A DNA stretch of 20,703 nucleotides from Coptodactyla brooksi (taxonomy: Eukaryota; Arthropoda; Insecta; Coleoptera; Scarabaeidae), in assembly GCA_033557675.1 (NCBI GenBank), contig JAWQRM010000647.1, forward strand, positions 1 to 20,703, given 5' to 3'. Made by a program: the position numbers and the translations under genes. The notes beneath the pieces are model-generated. The model did no database searches and was not told where the DNA came from. It saw nothing but the letters and a program-made list of their open reading frames with translations. Positions 1 through 8,873 of this stretch are shown in pieces. The first letter of the stretch is position 1, and each line of letters starts with the position of its first letter.

Positions 1-201
1 CTAGTAATACAATTGCAAGTTACGTCGAAAAAAAAAAATAGAATGTGCAGGATGAGTACAAACTGAGAAAATAGATACAAAATAGATCTACATAACTATT
101 TTTCTTTTGAGAAAATTCAGATTGAAATTTCAGATTTTCGAAATTTTGAAATTTCAAAATAAAAATAAAATTGCTTGAACATAGAGTGAACGTTCACTTA
201 C
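1..201 (-). other. Start of intron 1 of zinc-finger copy A
   Basis: On the minus strand the GTAAGT donor at 201-196 opens an intron that runs off the left edge of the window. The sequence is AT-rich with no coding signal. The finger exon of copy A, if it exists, would lie to the left of this window. Confidence 0.6.
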
Positions 202-475
202 CGGGGCCCGTGACTAGCTATTGTTCAACACTATCTGGGGGCCCAAAATCTCTGTTCTCTGAAGATAAAAAGTGCTGTAATGTATCCATCTCTTCTTTAA
301 CATTCACAAATTCCATATAACCTGTCGTCTGATAATCGCAAAATTCGTCAATTACTTCGGTTTTTGTCATGGTTATTTCTTCGTATGGTAATGACGTATT
401 CTCTAGATCTCCTTTTCCAGAGTCCTCAGCAATGGTGCACACAGGTTTGTCTTCTATCATAAAACCATCAGCCAT
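202..475 (-). pseudogene. Zinc-finger gene copy A, first coding exon with nonsense codon
   Basis: This is a paralogue of the exon at 14351-14630. Both begin MADG and share DKP, LPYEEIT, the KTEVI block, EFVNVKEEMDTLQ and FLSSEN, and both end in phase 1 at the same donor, G|GTAAGTGAAC. ATG at 475 is chosen because MADG is conserved, and the in-frame TTG upstream (503-505) is not a convincing start. The segment is acidic with no fold I recognise. VKEE fits a sumoylation consensus, which is inference. In the shared frame a TAG at 218-220 stands where copy C has TTG (Leu), six codons before the donor. If copy A is transcribed it would give an 85-residue truncated product. It is therefore probably a pseudogene, although the donor and most of the frame are preserved. 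Confidence 0.75.
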
Positions 476-760
476 TGCTGAACTGGTTGAAATGGTTTTG
501 TGCAACTTAATGCATTGTATACATGTTTTTTAGAAAACTTATAGTCTACTTCAAATTAATTTCCCTTTTGCAGATAATGCAATTCGTATTTACCTTACTA
601 AGTGCTATTAGCAACAGAGCTTAGACATAAATGTTTGAAAATTGTATCTACATTTTGCTTGTATAATTACACAGAACTTAATTCGATTTAAACTGAAAAT
701 TGAGGTTATGGCAAAAGAATGTAGTGTTGCCAATTGAGTAAAATACTTAAATATGTCCAT
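476..760 (-). promoter_or_regulatory. 5' leader and conserved upstream block of copy A
   Basis: Upstream of the MADG start on the minus strand, the leader resembles that of copy C (read on the plus strand: TTAATG, then a TATAC-containing stretch, TACAGTCT/TATAGTCT and AAATTAATT). About 220 bp upstream, at 694-745, a block reading TGAAAATTGAGGTTATG followed by GTGTTGCCAATT matches 14977-15040 and partly 14837-14855 upstream of copy C. Conservation outside the coding exon suggests a shared promoter or a duplication that included the 5' flank. Confidence 0.5.
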
Positions 761-1740
761 TAAATAGAAATTTAGTTTAATATTTGTTCACGTTTACACA
801 TATTGGTTTATTGCTCGCTTCTTTTCAAACATATTAACATTTAAAATTGTCGCTTTGATTGTTAATATGGCATAATGTGGAAATGGTTTCTTTGATTAAT
901 GAAACTAATTTTCTGTATTTATTAACGTTTTTAAAGATTCATTCGCTGTAATAATCTCTATATAATAAAATTATAAGAACGGGTACCTCCGGAAGTTTCC
1001 GGCGTCCGCGCGGATTTCACTCACTCCACACAGAAGCCTTTGCAGTGAGATACATGACGGTTCAACGCACACTTACATAATAAGCTGAATAAAAGTGAAT
1101 AGATGCATTAGATATTATTCTCTTCTTCTACAGCAATTTTTAATGAAAATTGGCGGTCACTTTAATGATAGGTTTCAAAGTCAGGTGTTTTAGAGTACTC
1201 TGATTTCATTTTGAAAACATAATATTCACAATTGAGAGGTAATCAAAGATTCTTATCAAGTTTTAAATACCGATTCACAAGTAGTATATTATACCATAAG
1301 CAAGCTATATTGCACGTCAATAAAATACTATATTTTCACATTTATACATTTTAATTTATTTATTTTTATTTATTTTGATTTATTACATAAGTGTATTAGT
1401 GCATGTACTTATGAAGTGTATAATTTTCCTTTTAGTTATAACTTTCCTTACCAGTTATACCATGTAAGTGGCCGTCTCATATCTGAGTTCGACCGTGCAT
1501 GCGTACATTAAAAGATTTGCTTTAACTGGTGAATGAATGTAAATACACTGCATACAGCCTCTGAGGAGCGGAAGCGTTTGAAGACCCGTGCCTTGTAGGG
1601 CGTGCACCCCTAACCCCTGGACCCTTGCCCCGCACGGCGTACACCGCGAATAAGCAACCGTACGCAATGTAAATGAACTCACGAATTGCGCGCGCAACGA
1701 CGCATAATCACTAAATGGTAATCACTATATAACAGAAGGG
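761..1740. other. Non-coding stretch with two GC-rich islands
   Basis: I see no protein or RNA gene here. Most is AT-rich. Two GC-rich patches stand out, at 978-1016 and at about 1550-1700. The second is open in one minus-strand frame, but its product is low-complexity and unlike any family I know, so I do not call a gene. A TATATAAC at 1726-1733 precedes the duplicated block at 1741. Confidence 0.5.
989..1002. promoter_or_regulatory. Palindromic pair of ETS-type sites in a GC-rich patch
   Basis: The sequence CCGGAAGTTTCCGG is a 6-bp inverted repeat with a 2-bp spacer, each half containing the CCGGAA core bound by ETS-family factors. It is followed by a CpG-rich run (GGCGTCCGCGCGG). It lies about 510 bp upstream of the copy A start in otherwise AT-rich DNA. 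Use as a promoter element is inference. Confidence 0.3.
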
Positions 1741-2020
1741 AACAGACGGGTCCATCCTCCTGTGTGTTCGTCCGCTCCGCTCTCATTTCGCAATCCTCGG
1801 AGCGTCAAGTTTGACATCTATTAGAATCAATTTTTATGGAAGGCACCGCAGATTTTTGTAGTAAATTATATAAAAACTCCTAAACAAATAAAAATAAACA
1901 GACGGGTTCCTCTGTTCATGTGTTCGTCCGCACTGCAATGGTCTAATTCCATAGGTTGTGCCGCAACGATAAACTCCAATTCGCAATCCTCGTAGCTGAG
2001 AGCGGCGTGAGTTTGATTTG
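1741..2020. repeat. Diverged direct duplication of a GC-rich block
   Basis: The block starting at 1741 (AACAGACGGGT, then GTGTGTTCGTCCGC, then TTCGCAATCCTCG, then AAGTTTGA) recurs from 1898 (AACAGACGGGT, CATGTGTTCGTCCGC, ATTCGCAATCCTCG, GAGTTTGA). The second copy carries about 40 extra bases in its middle. The landmarks keep the same order and strand. A TATATAAC box is close before the first copy and a TATATAAAAAC before the second, so this may be a duplicated promoter or a diverged repeat element. I see no coding content. Confidence 0.6.
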
Positions 2021-2187
2021 CGGTTTCTAAATTGTGTTGCGCGGAATCCGAGTATTCTGTTCCCGTATTCTGGGCGCCTTAGTTTGTCGTTTTGCGTGCC
2101 TTCCGTTTTGCGAACCTATATTGCGTGGGTGTCGTGTTTTTTAATTTTGAAATATGATTGCCAAATTTGACAAATGTAGTACGAATT

Positions 2188-2240
2188 GATTATAACCTAA
2201 CAAGTATTTGTTTGAGCTTATAGTATTGTAGGTTATAATC
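2188..2240. repeat. 12-bp inverted repeat
   Basis: GATTATAACCTA at 2188-2199 is the exact reverse complement of TAGGTTATAATC at 2229-2240, with a 29-nt spacer. It is the first of three inverted repeats packed into 170 bp. Confidence 0.7.
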
Positions 2241-2273
2241 GGTGTGGAGATTTGACATCTCTCAAATTTTATA

Positions 2274-2327
2274 AAGTTGAACGTTTTCGTTGTTAATCTT
2301 TATATTAACAACGAAAACGTTCAACTT
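2274..2327. repeat. Perfect 24-bp hairpin with 6-nt loop
   Basis: The arm at 2274-2297 begins AAGTTGAACGTTTTCG and is mirrored exactly at 2304-2327. The loop is CTTTAT. A perfect 24-bp stem is far beyond chance at this length and must be recent or maintained. There is no flanking transposase. Confidence 0.9.
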
Positions 2328-2329
2328 GA

Positions 2330-2359
2330 AATGATTCATTGACTGTTAAATGAATCATT
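2330..2359. repeat. Perfect 11-bp hairpin
   Basis: AATGATTCATT at 2330-2340 pairs exactly with AATGAATCATT at 2349-2359 across an 8-nt loop. It begins two bases after the 24-bp hairpin ends. Confidence 0.8.
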
Positions 2360-2775
2360 CATTGACATGAAATAAGTTAAAACACATTCAGCTTAGTATA
2401 ACCTGCACGATGCCGCGCGAAGCCCCGTTTATACAATAATAAACTACAATAAAAGCTTTACGATTTCATTTCACGATCTTGTCGATGAAATGTAACTGAT
2501 GGGTAGGAAAATATAGCTAAGAAGGCAAACACGGGTAACAAATCATACAGATTATGGCATACGTTTAAAAAAGAATTAGGATTAACGAACAAGTAAAAAA
2601 CTAAAAATAATTTTATACGTGTACATTCCTGCATTAAAAAGCTAACAAATAGAGTGCAAAGTGAAGTTATATATCAAAAAACATTAATTTCCCCCATTTC
2701 TACTCTTCCATCCCTTTTCACTGTCCCCAACTCATGGTTGCCAACTTCACCCAGCGGTGTACAGATCTCATTGGT
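2360..2775. other. AT-rich spacer, no gene seen
   Basis: There is no open frame with recognisable content. The right part (about 2690-2775) may be the 3' untranslated tail of the adjacent Penelope-like element, but I cannot define its end. Confidence 0.4.
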
Positions 2776-3596
2776 TTATTGTAGAAGTTGAATTGATTGG
2801 AACATAGGATGGAAACTGGTATTTGTCTGGATATTTATTGCGGGATTTTTTAGGGTTTCTCTGAATATTTCTAGGTTTTTGTGAATATTAAGTTTACCTA
2901 AGATTTTTACTTTGTTTTCTTTACTTTTACCTAGGATTTTGTTGATTTGGGAATTTTGCTCTCTATTTCCAGATATGTGGGAATTTCTCTGTTGATGCTC
3001 TGCGTAATTGGAATCATACTTGTTTCTTATGTGGGGTATTATGTGTTCTTTGTATCTATCGCTGAACTTTCTTCCTGTTTGTCCGATGTATTTCATTTCA
3101 CATGTGCCACATTTAATTTTGTATTTTCCAAAGCCCAATTTTTGTTGTTTTTTTTCTATTGTTAGCTGTGTTGCGTATTTTATGCTGCATGCAATCCGGA
3201 ATGCAATGTTTAAGTTGTTTCTTGAATATTTCTGTTATGCGGTGAATGTAGGGTCCTGTATACACGAATGTGATCCATTGTATTTTGTTTTTTTTGTAAT
3301 ATGATGTCTAATTCTTGTTTGTATTCCTTCTTCTGCATTGGAATTGTTTCCAACCTGTGGAGATAATTTGTCTTCTTTCTTGGTAATTATGATATCCAAA
3401 TAGTTTATGCTGTTGTATTCCTCTTTCTCTTGTTTTGTATTGATATGATTTAATACGTCATCTACTTGTGGGCGTTTGGTGATGCATAGTATATCATCTA
3501 GATATCTGAACCATACTTTTGTTTTATATTTTTCTTTAATTTCCTCTTCAAGATTGTAGAAATATTTTTGATAGTATTCTTTTAGTTTTAATTTCT
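2776..3596 (-). mobile_element. Penelope-like retroelement fragment 1: RT palm plus GIY-YIG endonuclease
   Basis: Read on the minus strand, the fragment begins just after an in-frame TAG at about 3594 and enters a reverse-transcriptase palm with RYLDDILCIT at about 3485-3512, the catalytic YxDD motif, followed by INYLDIIITK. Further on, VYTGPYIHRIT (about 3245-3285) is a hallmark of Penelope-like proteins but lies in another frame. The last open segment, 3138-2776, is a GIY-YIG endonuclease with KCGTCEMKYIGQTGR, RYKEH and YAEH. The region between RT and endonuclease is shortened and carries at least one stop and a frameshift. Such elements use RT and GIY-YIG nuclease for target-primed insertion. 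This copy is 5' truncated and dead. It is about 85% identical by eye to the fragment at 16539-16720. Confidence 0.88.
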
Positions 3597-4129
3597 AGAC
3601 AACTAAATGTACATACGTGTTAATTACATTGTATAATGAACTGACTGCATTATAGGAGTATTTAAACTAGGGTCAAATAAATCTGGTAATTTTTTGCCTT
3701 ATTTTTGGTTTTACTTGCTAATGCTTGTAATGCTACTCTTTTAGTCCATAAAAGTAAGCATTAATTAATTTTAAGTAGACATGTTTTGTAAAAACGGTAC
3801 ACTATAGATTAAGTATACGTGTTTATTGTTTCTTGCATTATGGATTTGATATTACGTTCTCCTTCATAGAAGAGCACTATTTTTAGATTTTTTCTTTTTT
3901 GAGGTGAAGGTAATGGAGAATGGGGGTATAAGAAATATGCTATCGATTTTGACAATTGTTTTTTCTCTTAGTTGGTTATGTAAAATAGAGGTTTTTGAGG
4001 ATAAAGAATATGAGAAACATTTAAAATGCTGTGAAGGATAACATTTACTGTAAGTGGCATATAAGCTTAAAACTACATGTTTCCTTTTTTGTATTGTACA
4101 TGTAGTCCTAAATTTATTGTTTATTGTAG
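3597..4129. other. AT-rich stretch ending in a splice acceptor
   Basis: I see no coding signal. Its right end, TTATTGTTTATTGTAG at 4114-4129, is a pyrimidine-rich acceptor leading into the plus-strand finger exon, so this is probably residual intron of copy B. No first exon of copy B was found on the plus strand to its left. Confidence 0.45.
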
Positions 4130-5157
4130 GTTGAATGATAAGGAAGGGGTACGGAAAGGCAGAAAGTGTTTAAATGCGAAAAGTGTAGTTACGCTATAAA
4201 CCGGAAATTTCACTTTGTGTATTTGAAGTTTGCAAATGTTAAGAAAGAAGAATACCTCTAGAACTATATTAAACCATATGCTTACAAACCAGAACAAAAA
4301 CGTAAAGCGTAGACGTATAAAAGACTTGTATAAACACATGTATAAAAAGAATGCGGTAATAAACCACGTGCATTCATAAAGAAGGTACGAGTATGCAACC
4401 TGCAAATATTCAACTTTTCAGGAACACACCGTGGTACGGTATGTTTGCATTCACTCAAATGAGAAGCCGTTTAAGGGCACATCCAAAAATTGTAAATGCG
4501 CACAGTTAGATGCTTCGAATTAGGGCAACCCTTGCGAATACAGCACATGCAAACACACAACAAATCACAAACATGATCCAGAGCAATGCATATTAGTAAA
4601 ACACAGTGATGCTCAGAAAGCATACGAATGCTAAGACTTGCAAGCACTCAACTTTTCGTAAAGCAGACCTCAGGCAACACACTTGCACTCATACGAATAC
4701 AAAATTGTTTAAGTGCCCATACAAAAATTCTAAATTTAGGCAGTTATGTACTTCTAATCACGAAAAACTTTATGGGTGTGAAAAATGCGAATGTGCCACT
4801 AATCGAAAACAACCTTCAAATAATCATATATTACCAAAACACAACGATGCACAGAAAATGTACAAATGCACAACTTGCGGGTATTCTACATTTCATAAAG
4901 AAAATACTGACACAAGACTGTTCATGCTCAACTAAATGAGAAGCTATGTTAAAATTTCAGTGGTATGTACATATAAAACGATCAAGTTTGGAACCAGAAG
5001 ATATTCAATTTATTATCAAGTAAACCTTTCAGGACGCATTTACATTCACTGAAAAGATGTATGTACGCAATTGCATACAAAATTGTACACAATTACATAT
5101 TCCTACTTATGGAATGTGGTACATTGTGAGTGTAGCATATGTGAATTGGCAACTACA
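4130..5157 (+). pseudogene. Zinc-finger gene copy B, decayed finger exon (left part)
   Basis: The exon starts after the acceptor AG at 4128-4129 with G TTG AAT GAT AAG GAA, matching the start of the intact finger exon of copy C (A TTG AAC AAT AAA GAA). Finger signatures follow in shifting frames: FKCEKCSYA near 4175, TCKYSTF near 4400, NEKPFKG with KNCKCAQLDASN near 4460-4520, STFRKADLRQHTCTH near 4655, KMYKCTTCGYSTFHKE near 4858-4900, and CECSICELATT ending near 5155. Many stops and frameshifts separate them, and several cysteines and histidines are lost. It keeps the finger/spacer/finger order of copy C but lies in the opposite orientation, so it is an old inverted paralogue and no longer codes. 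The exon is interrupted on its right by a Tc1-like element. Confidence 0.85.
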
Positions 5158-6090
5158 CTAGTGGAATTAATTGGACACTTTTAGAAAATTTTCGAAATTT
5201 TACGTTTATTTTGCATTATTAATCATTTATAACTTTTATTATAATTGAAGTATATTTTAGTACAATCATTCCTATTTATTTTTAAGCTGCTTTTATCAAA
5301 TTTCCAGTGAAAATTCAATAAAACTCTGCTTGTGTGGATATGCTTTTATTATGAAAAAATGTACGCAATTTCAGCACTACATAAGATTAATATTGTGTTG
5401 GATGGGCTCTATTTTTAAGAACAGCTTTGATTCATCAAGGCATCGAGTGAACCAGACATCTCAGATCTTCGGTTGTAATCATATGATACCAGGCTTCTAT
5501 TATTGCTACATCAGCTGAATCTTGTTACTTGGATGTTTTCGTTATACTATCGGTTTGTCTTGTCAAAAGGTTTTCTATTGGATTTAGCTCTCGACTATTT
5601 CCTGGCCAAACCAGTACAGTACTTTGATAAGCAGCAAACCGTTGGTACACTTTGTGGTACCATGTATGGTACCACTCTGTGGTACGCTCAGGCAAAAAAT
5701 CTTCCCCAGGCCGACGCTGAACAAATTTCACTCCGATACTCCCTAAGGGATTGATGTTGGTTTTGTTGCTCCAAACCATCTTGACCCAGTCTTCATCTGT
5801 CCATTCCTTATATGTCAGTGCCCAACTTATACATTTCTGTCTATCTATAAGTTTGTTCTTATCGTATGGTTACAGACTTGGACACCAGACGCCCTCATTA
5901 TTTTGTTGATGTCTTTTGTAAACTTTTGATAATCCTGTAGGGCCAAGCAACGAGTTCCGAGCTCTTAAAAATGTCAGATGTCACCCATGCTCTTTTGTTA
6001 GATTCCTGAATGATGTAAAAACAAACTTTGTGCTGTAATCACAAAGTTTGTCTATAAAGCACGTATTGTGGGCAACACAGAATGAAAGAT
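5158..6090 (-). mobile_element. Tc1-like DNA transposon remnant inside zinc-finger copy B
   Basis: On the minus strand the transposase shows KEWTDEDWVKMVWSNKT (about 5814-5764), FVQRRPGEDFLPE (about 5727-5690), VLVWPGNSRELNPIENL (about 5617-5567) and the C-terminus EAWYHMITTEDLRCLVHSMP, then stop-stop, then IKAVLKN, ending at TAA 5387-5389. These match Tc1 transposases. The first catalytic Asp (usually WSDE) reads WSNK, and the segment with the second Asp is deleted and replaced by a short WYHTWYH duplication. Arg-Arg near the end became TGA TGA. GTGTCCAATTAATTCC near 5162-5177 resembles a Tc1-type terminus, but no matching end is visible near 6090, so the left boundary is approximate. The element is non-autonomous and dead. 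Confidence 0.85.
6021..6051. repeat. Perfect 12-bp hairpin with 7-nt loop
   Basis: ACAAACTTTGTG at 6021-6032 pairs exactly with CACAAAGTTTGT at 6040-6051. It lies at the far end of the Tc1-like remnant. Confidence 0.8.
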
Positions 6091-6270
6091 GATTTTCATT
6101 CTCATTTTTTATTTTCACTCAAGCAAATGTAATTAGGCACGTATGGTGCACAAACATCAATGAAAAACCGTTTCAGGGCAAAGCGCAGGTTTCAGAATTA
6201 CAATTGTGCAAGTGCGAAAGTTGTAAATGCCTGGTTATCCATGAAGGCTCTTTGTACAAATGAATGTACA
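6091..6270 (+). pseudogene. Zinc-finger gene copy B, decayed finger exon (right part)
   Basis: After the Tc1-like insertion, finger-like sequence resumes: a degenerate STF segment near 6095, then IRHVWCTNINEKPFQGK at about 6131-6181, matching the RHIRTHxNEKPFKC block of copy C, and a cysteine-rich CKCESCKCLV stretch at about 6209-6238. About 40 residues expected between the two halves are missing, so the insertion came with a deletion or its flank has eroded. No intact finger remains. Confidence 0.6.
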
Positions 6271-6481
6271 ACGCATATTACAATCCTAATGCATCGATTT
6301 ATATTGGATTAATAAACTTCTGGGTTTTCTCAAATTTACAGGGTTTATTTGAACCTCTTAATGGGGCTTAATATCTTACTTATCTCTCAGTTCTCTTTGT
6401 TATAATCAGTTATAAATGTAATACGATCTTATTACGGTAAATTTGTTTGTGTAGCAATTTGATAGATGTCCACGACAGTAA

Positions 6482-6829
6482 CGCAACAAAAAGGCTTTAT
6501 TGTCAAGGTTGAACACCACACCCGAGTCCTTCAAGGCTTTGGACCGTATGCGAAGGTAACTGGAACCGCAGTTGTGAGTACTAGTTGACACTACTTTTTC
6601 TGCCTAGGGAAGAAAAGTTATGCGATGTAATTTTGACGGCAGAAAATGTGAAAATTACAGCACACAAGGTTGTTTGGCATCATATTTTCCTTATTTTTAC
6701 TGTATATTTACGGATCGTAAATACACAGAACAGAAAAGCATTGAATTAGTTGTGAACCCTCAAATGCTGATCTCTGTGGTAAATTACATGTATACTTCAA
6801 ACTTGATCGTTTCGGATCAGAATATAAAG
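6482..6829 (+). pseudogene. Kelch-like pseudogene: N-terminal segment and BTB domain
   Basis: Two exons joined by a 52-bp intron. The first is open from 6482 to 6555 and ends PESFKALDRMR plus two bases. The intron is 6556-6607 (GTAACT...CTAG). The second exon starts at 6608 and continues REEKLCDVILTAENVKIT, then AHKVV. This matches the start of BTB domains of kelch-like adaptors, which dimerise and recruit Cullin-3. At about 6674 one T is missing (GTTGTTTGG for GTTGTTTTGG), shifting the frame before LASYFPYFYCIFTD. The frame then continues to VVNYMYTSNLIVSDQNIK, where a donor (AAG|GTACAT at 6829/6830) sits at a position I expect for this family. No start Met is visible and an in-frame TAA precedes 6482. 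The splice sites are good and the reading frame is broken. Confidence 0.82.
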
Positions 6830-7076
6830 GTACATTTCTCATATTATTAACTACTCACCGAAATTGACGTTAGTTCTTTAGTAAATCGTTTAACTTAATT
6901 AACCACCCTTGTTTTATAACGAATTTACCATAAAAATTTTTGCTACCATATAATTAACCATTATAGAATAACCTATAACTACTTTAAACGCGTATAATTC
7001 GAGGCGTGATAGAAATGATAAAAAATTAATAACCTTCTAAAAATTCATGAACCAGGTTAATTTAGCGCACGACTAA

Positions 7077-7447
7077 GTATCTGAATTGATATCTAGGGAC
7101 ACTTTGAACATACCTCGCGAGGAGGAAGTTTACGAATCGCTCGTCAGGTGGATAAATTACAATCCGAAAGGAAGGCGGAAATACTTAAGGTGTCTAATGG
7201 AATGCGTACGGCTGGGGTTTGCACCAAAGGCCTACATGAAACAATACATAGTGCCTCCTTCTTAAAAGGAGGCACTTATTGCAAGGATTTAAGAATTAAG
7301 GCATTGCTTGAAGATTATGCAATCTCTGCTCCAAAAACAAAACCCAGACAATACAAGGGAAATGCCAAGATACTGCTAACGATTGGTGGATCTTACAATA
7401 GCGCTGGTAATAGTCTGGAATACCACAACTTTGAAAGAAAAACTTGA
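7077..7447 (+). pseudogene. Kelch-like pseudogene: C-terminal BACK domain and first kelch strand
   Basis: The frame opens at 7077 with VSELISRDTLNIP, then EEEVYESLVRWINYNPK and YLRCLMECVRLGF, typical of the BACK domain linking BTB to the propeller. It runs to a TAA at 7263-7265. The continuation, CKDLRIKALLEDYA and then KILLTIGGSYNSAGNSLEYHN (start of the kelch propeller), is in another frame from about 7257. The switch coincides with an 11-bp palindrome at 7250-7276. The N-terminal half of BACK, expected after the BTB exon, is not found between 6830 and 7076. Frame B stops at 7445-7447. Confidence 0.82.
7250..7276. repeat. Perfect 11-bp palindrome at a frameshift
   Basis: AGTGCCTCCTT at 7250-7260 pairs exactly with AAGGAGGCACT at 7266-7276 across CTTAA. 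It sits where the BACK-domain reading frame changes, so the palindrome and the frameshift may have arisen in one templated event. Confidence 0.8.
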
Positions 7448-7724
7448 ATAAATAATGACGTTATTTATGCGGTAAGCACCACTAATTGATGTGTTTTCGT
7501 CAGGTGAATTCTGTACAGATTGAATCAGGCATTCATTTGGATTCCAAAATAAATATTTATCACTTTTACATTAAATAATTACAAACGTCAATTTGTACCA
7601 CTCATCATAATATATTTATTTCTCCATCTGTATTGTTTAATTTTTAATTCTGGAGCAGTGGTTATACAGAAGTCATTGTAGGAATCAGTGCAGGTAATGA
7701 TTAAGATTGTTTCTTGTATTGTAG

Positions 7725-8149
7725 GTGGGAGGGCGTGATGACAAAACTGGTCTAATGAATAAGTGTAGAAGTGAAGTAGGTAGAACTAACTTCGATTTAA
7801 CATGGATTTTGTGGTACATTTTATATTTGCAGGAGTCTGTGTATTGGATGGGAAAATATATGCCATTAAAAGACTTAATGAGAGGCAGCAAACTTTACGA
7901 ACAGTAGATTTGTACGACCCTGCCACAGACACTTGGACAGAGGTAGAACCAATGAATGTTGATCGCTCCTGTGCTCATGTTACAGTAGTAAATAGTCGAA
8001 TCTATGTGGTTAGCGGGCAAACCGAATCTAACCCTTTGAATTCAATGGAAGAGTATAATAAAACAAATACTTTATGGACAGTGTTGCAAAAGTTCATGAG
8101 TGTTGCTAGGGATCATCACTCAGCCGTAGTTGTTGACAGGCCTACTTAA
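7725..8149 (+). pseudogene. Kelch-like pseudogene: kelch repeats with a 53-bp intron
   Basis: After the acceptor TTGTAG at 7719-7724, the exon 7725-7779 reads VGGRDDKTGLMNK...SEV and stops mid-codon. The intron 7780-7832 (GTAGAA...TTGCAG) is 53 bp. Joining 7779 to 7833 restores SEVGVCVLDGKIYA exactly as in kelch repeats. The exon then gives VDLYDPATDTWTEVEPMN, RIYVVSGQ, YNKTNTLWTVLQKF and HHSAVVVD, about two kelch blades, and ends at TAA 8147-8149. A working protein would need about six blades, so the propeller is truncated. This block has no internal frameshift and is the best-preserved part of the gene. The propeller in this family binds the ubiquitination substrate or actin. Confidence 0.85.
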
Positions 8150-8679
8150 CATATTTTCCACTGTTACTTTATTTTTCTGTCCTTCCCGTGCATATTAAAC
8201 CTATCCGAATCTCATTATGTAATTTAAGTCGGTTTGAACTAAGCGTTGGCTTTGAAAATGCAACAGCGTAACGAGCAGGGGATCGTAGCTTTAAAGGCAG
8301 CACCTTTAAAATTATGTACACCTCTTGTATAGGATATATATATGTAGAGTTTTAATTTGCCATTAATAAAAGCATAATTTTTATTTGAATGGTTGTTTTT
8401 TCCACAGAATGGATTTATTTTACCATGGAAGAATAGATGCAAATTGTTACATGGTCCATTCGTGGTCGAAGTATTGAGGAAGTAATTCAGTCATTTATCA
8501 CTTACACGAAGATAGTCTCCTTGGTCTCGAAGTGTTAGGCGCATTCTTCATAATTTTAAGACTTTTGGGTGTGTTAGTCTTCGATTACATACAAATCTAT
8601 CACCAAAAGAGCAAACGTATGGAGGATAATCATTTACACTCAACCAGGCAAATTGGACTGGAAACATCCATCACAGTAG
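8150..8679. other. No confident gene
   Basis: This is AT-rich sequence with short ACCTTTAAA/TTTAAAGG repeats around 8290-8310. A plus-strand frame open from 8532 runs into the transposase fragment below, but its first part (to about 8680) resembles nothing I recognise. Confidence 0.4.
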
Positions 8680-8873
8680 GGTGGAGAATATTTTGCACAG
8701 AAATTGGTATCATTCCTTCAATGTTTAAAGAAAAACCCAATTTGCTTTACAATGCGTGTACCCAGTATCTACAAAAATTAAATCTTTGGGCTGGTATTTT
8801 GGAAAATAATATTTTAAGTCCTTTCTTCCTTGATTGCAATTTAAATGCACACACTTATCTTGACTTGCTATGA
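8680..8873 (+). mobile_element. Mariner-type transposase fragment 1
   Basis: The open segment ends TQYLQKLNLWAGILENNI, then a degenerate GPFFIDG-like LSPFFLDCNLNAHTYLDLL and a TGA at 8871-8873. This matches the stretch of IS630/Tc1/mariner transposases after the first catalytic Asp, as in the paralogous motif IGPLFIDGTLNGQKY at 17182-17226. The catalytic segments before and after are absent, so it is a small dead fragment. The section before TQYL is probably compressed by a deletion. Confidence 0.55.

Noticed and set aside
1455..1697. 80-codon minus-strand frame in the GC-rich patch
   Set aside because: There is no recognisable domain and no splice context. The open frame follows from base composition.
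2947..3304. Two plus-strand open frames with hydrophobic products
   Set aside because: They are antisense to the GIY-YIG part of Penelope fragment 1.
5158..6090. Intact Tc1 element with two terminal repeats
   Set aside because: Only one candidate terminus (near 5162) is visible. No mirrored copy is present near 6090.
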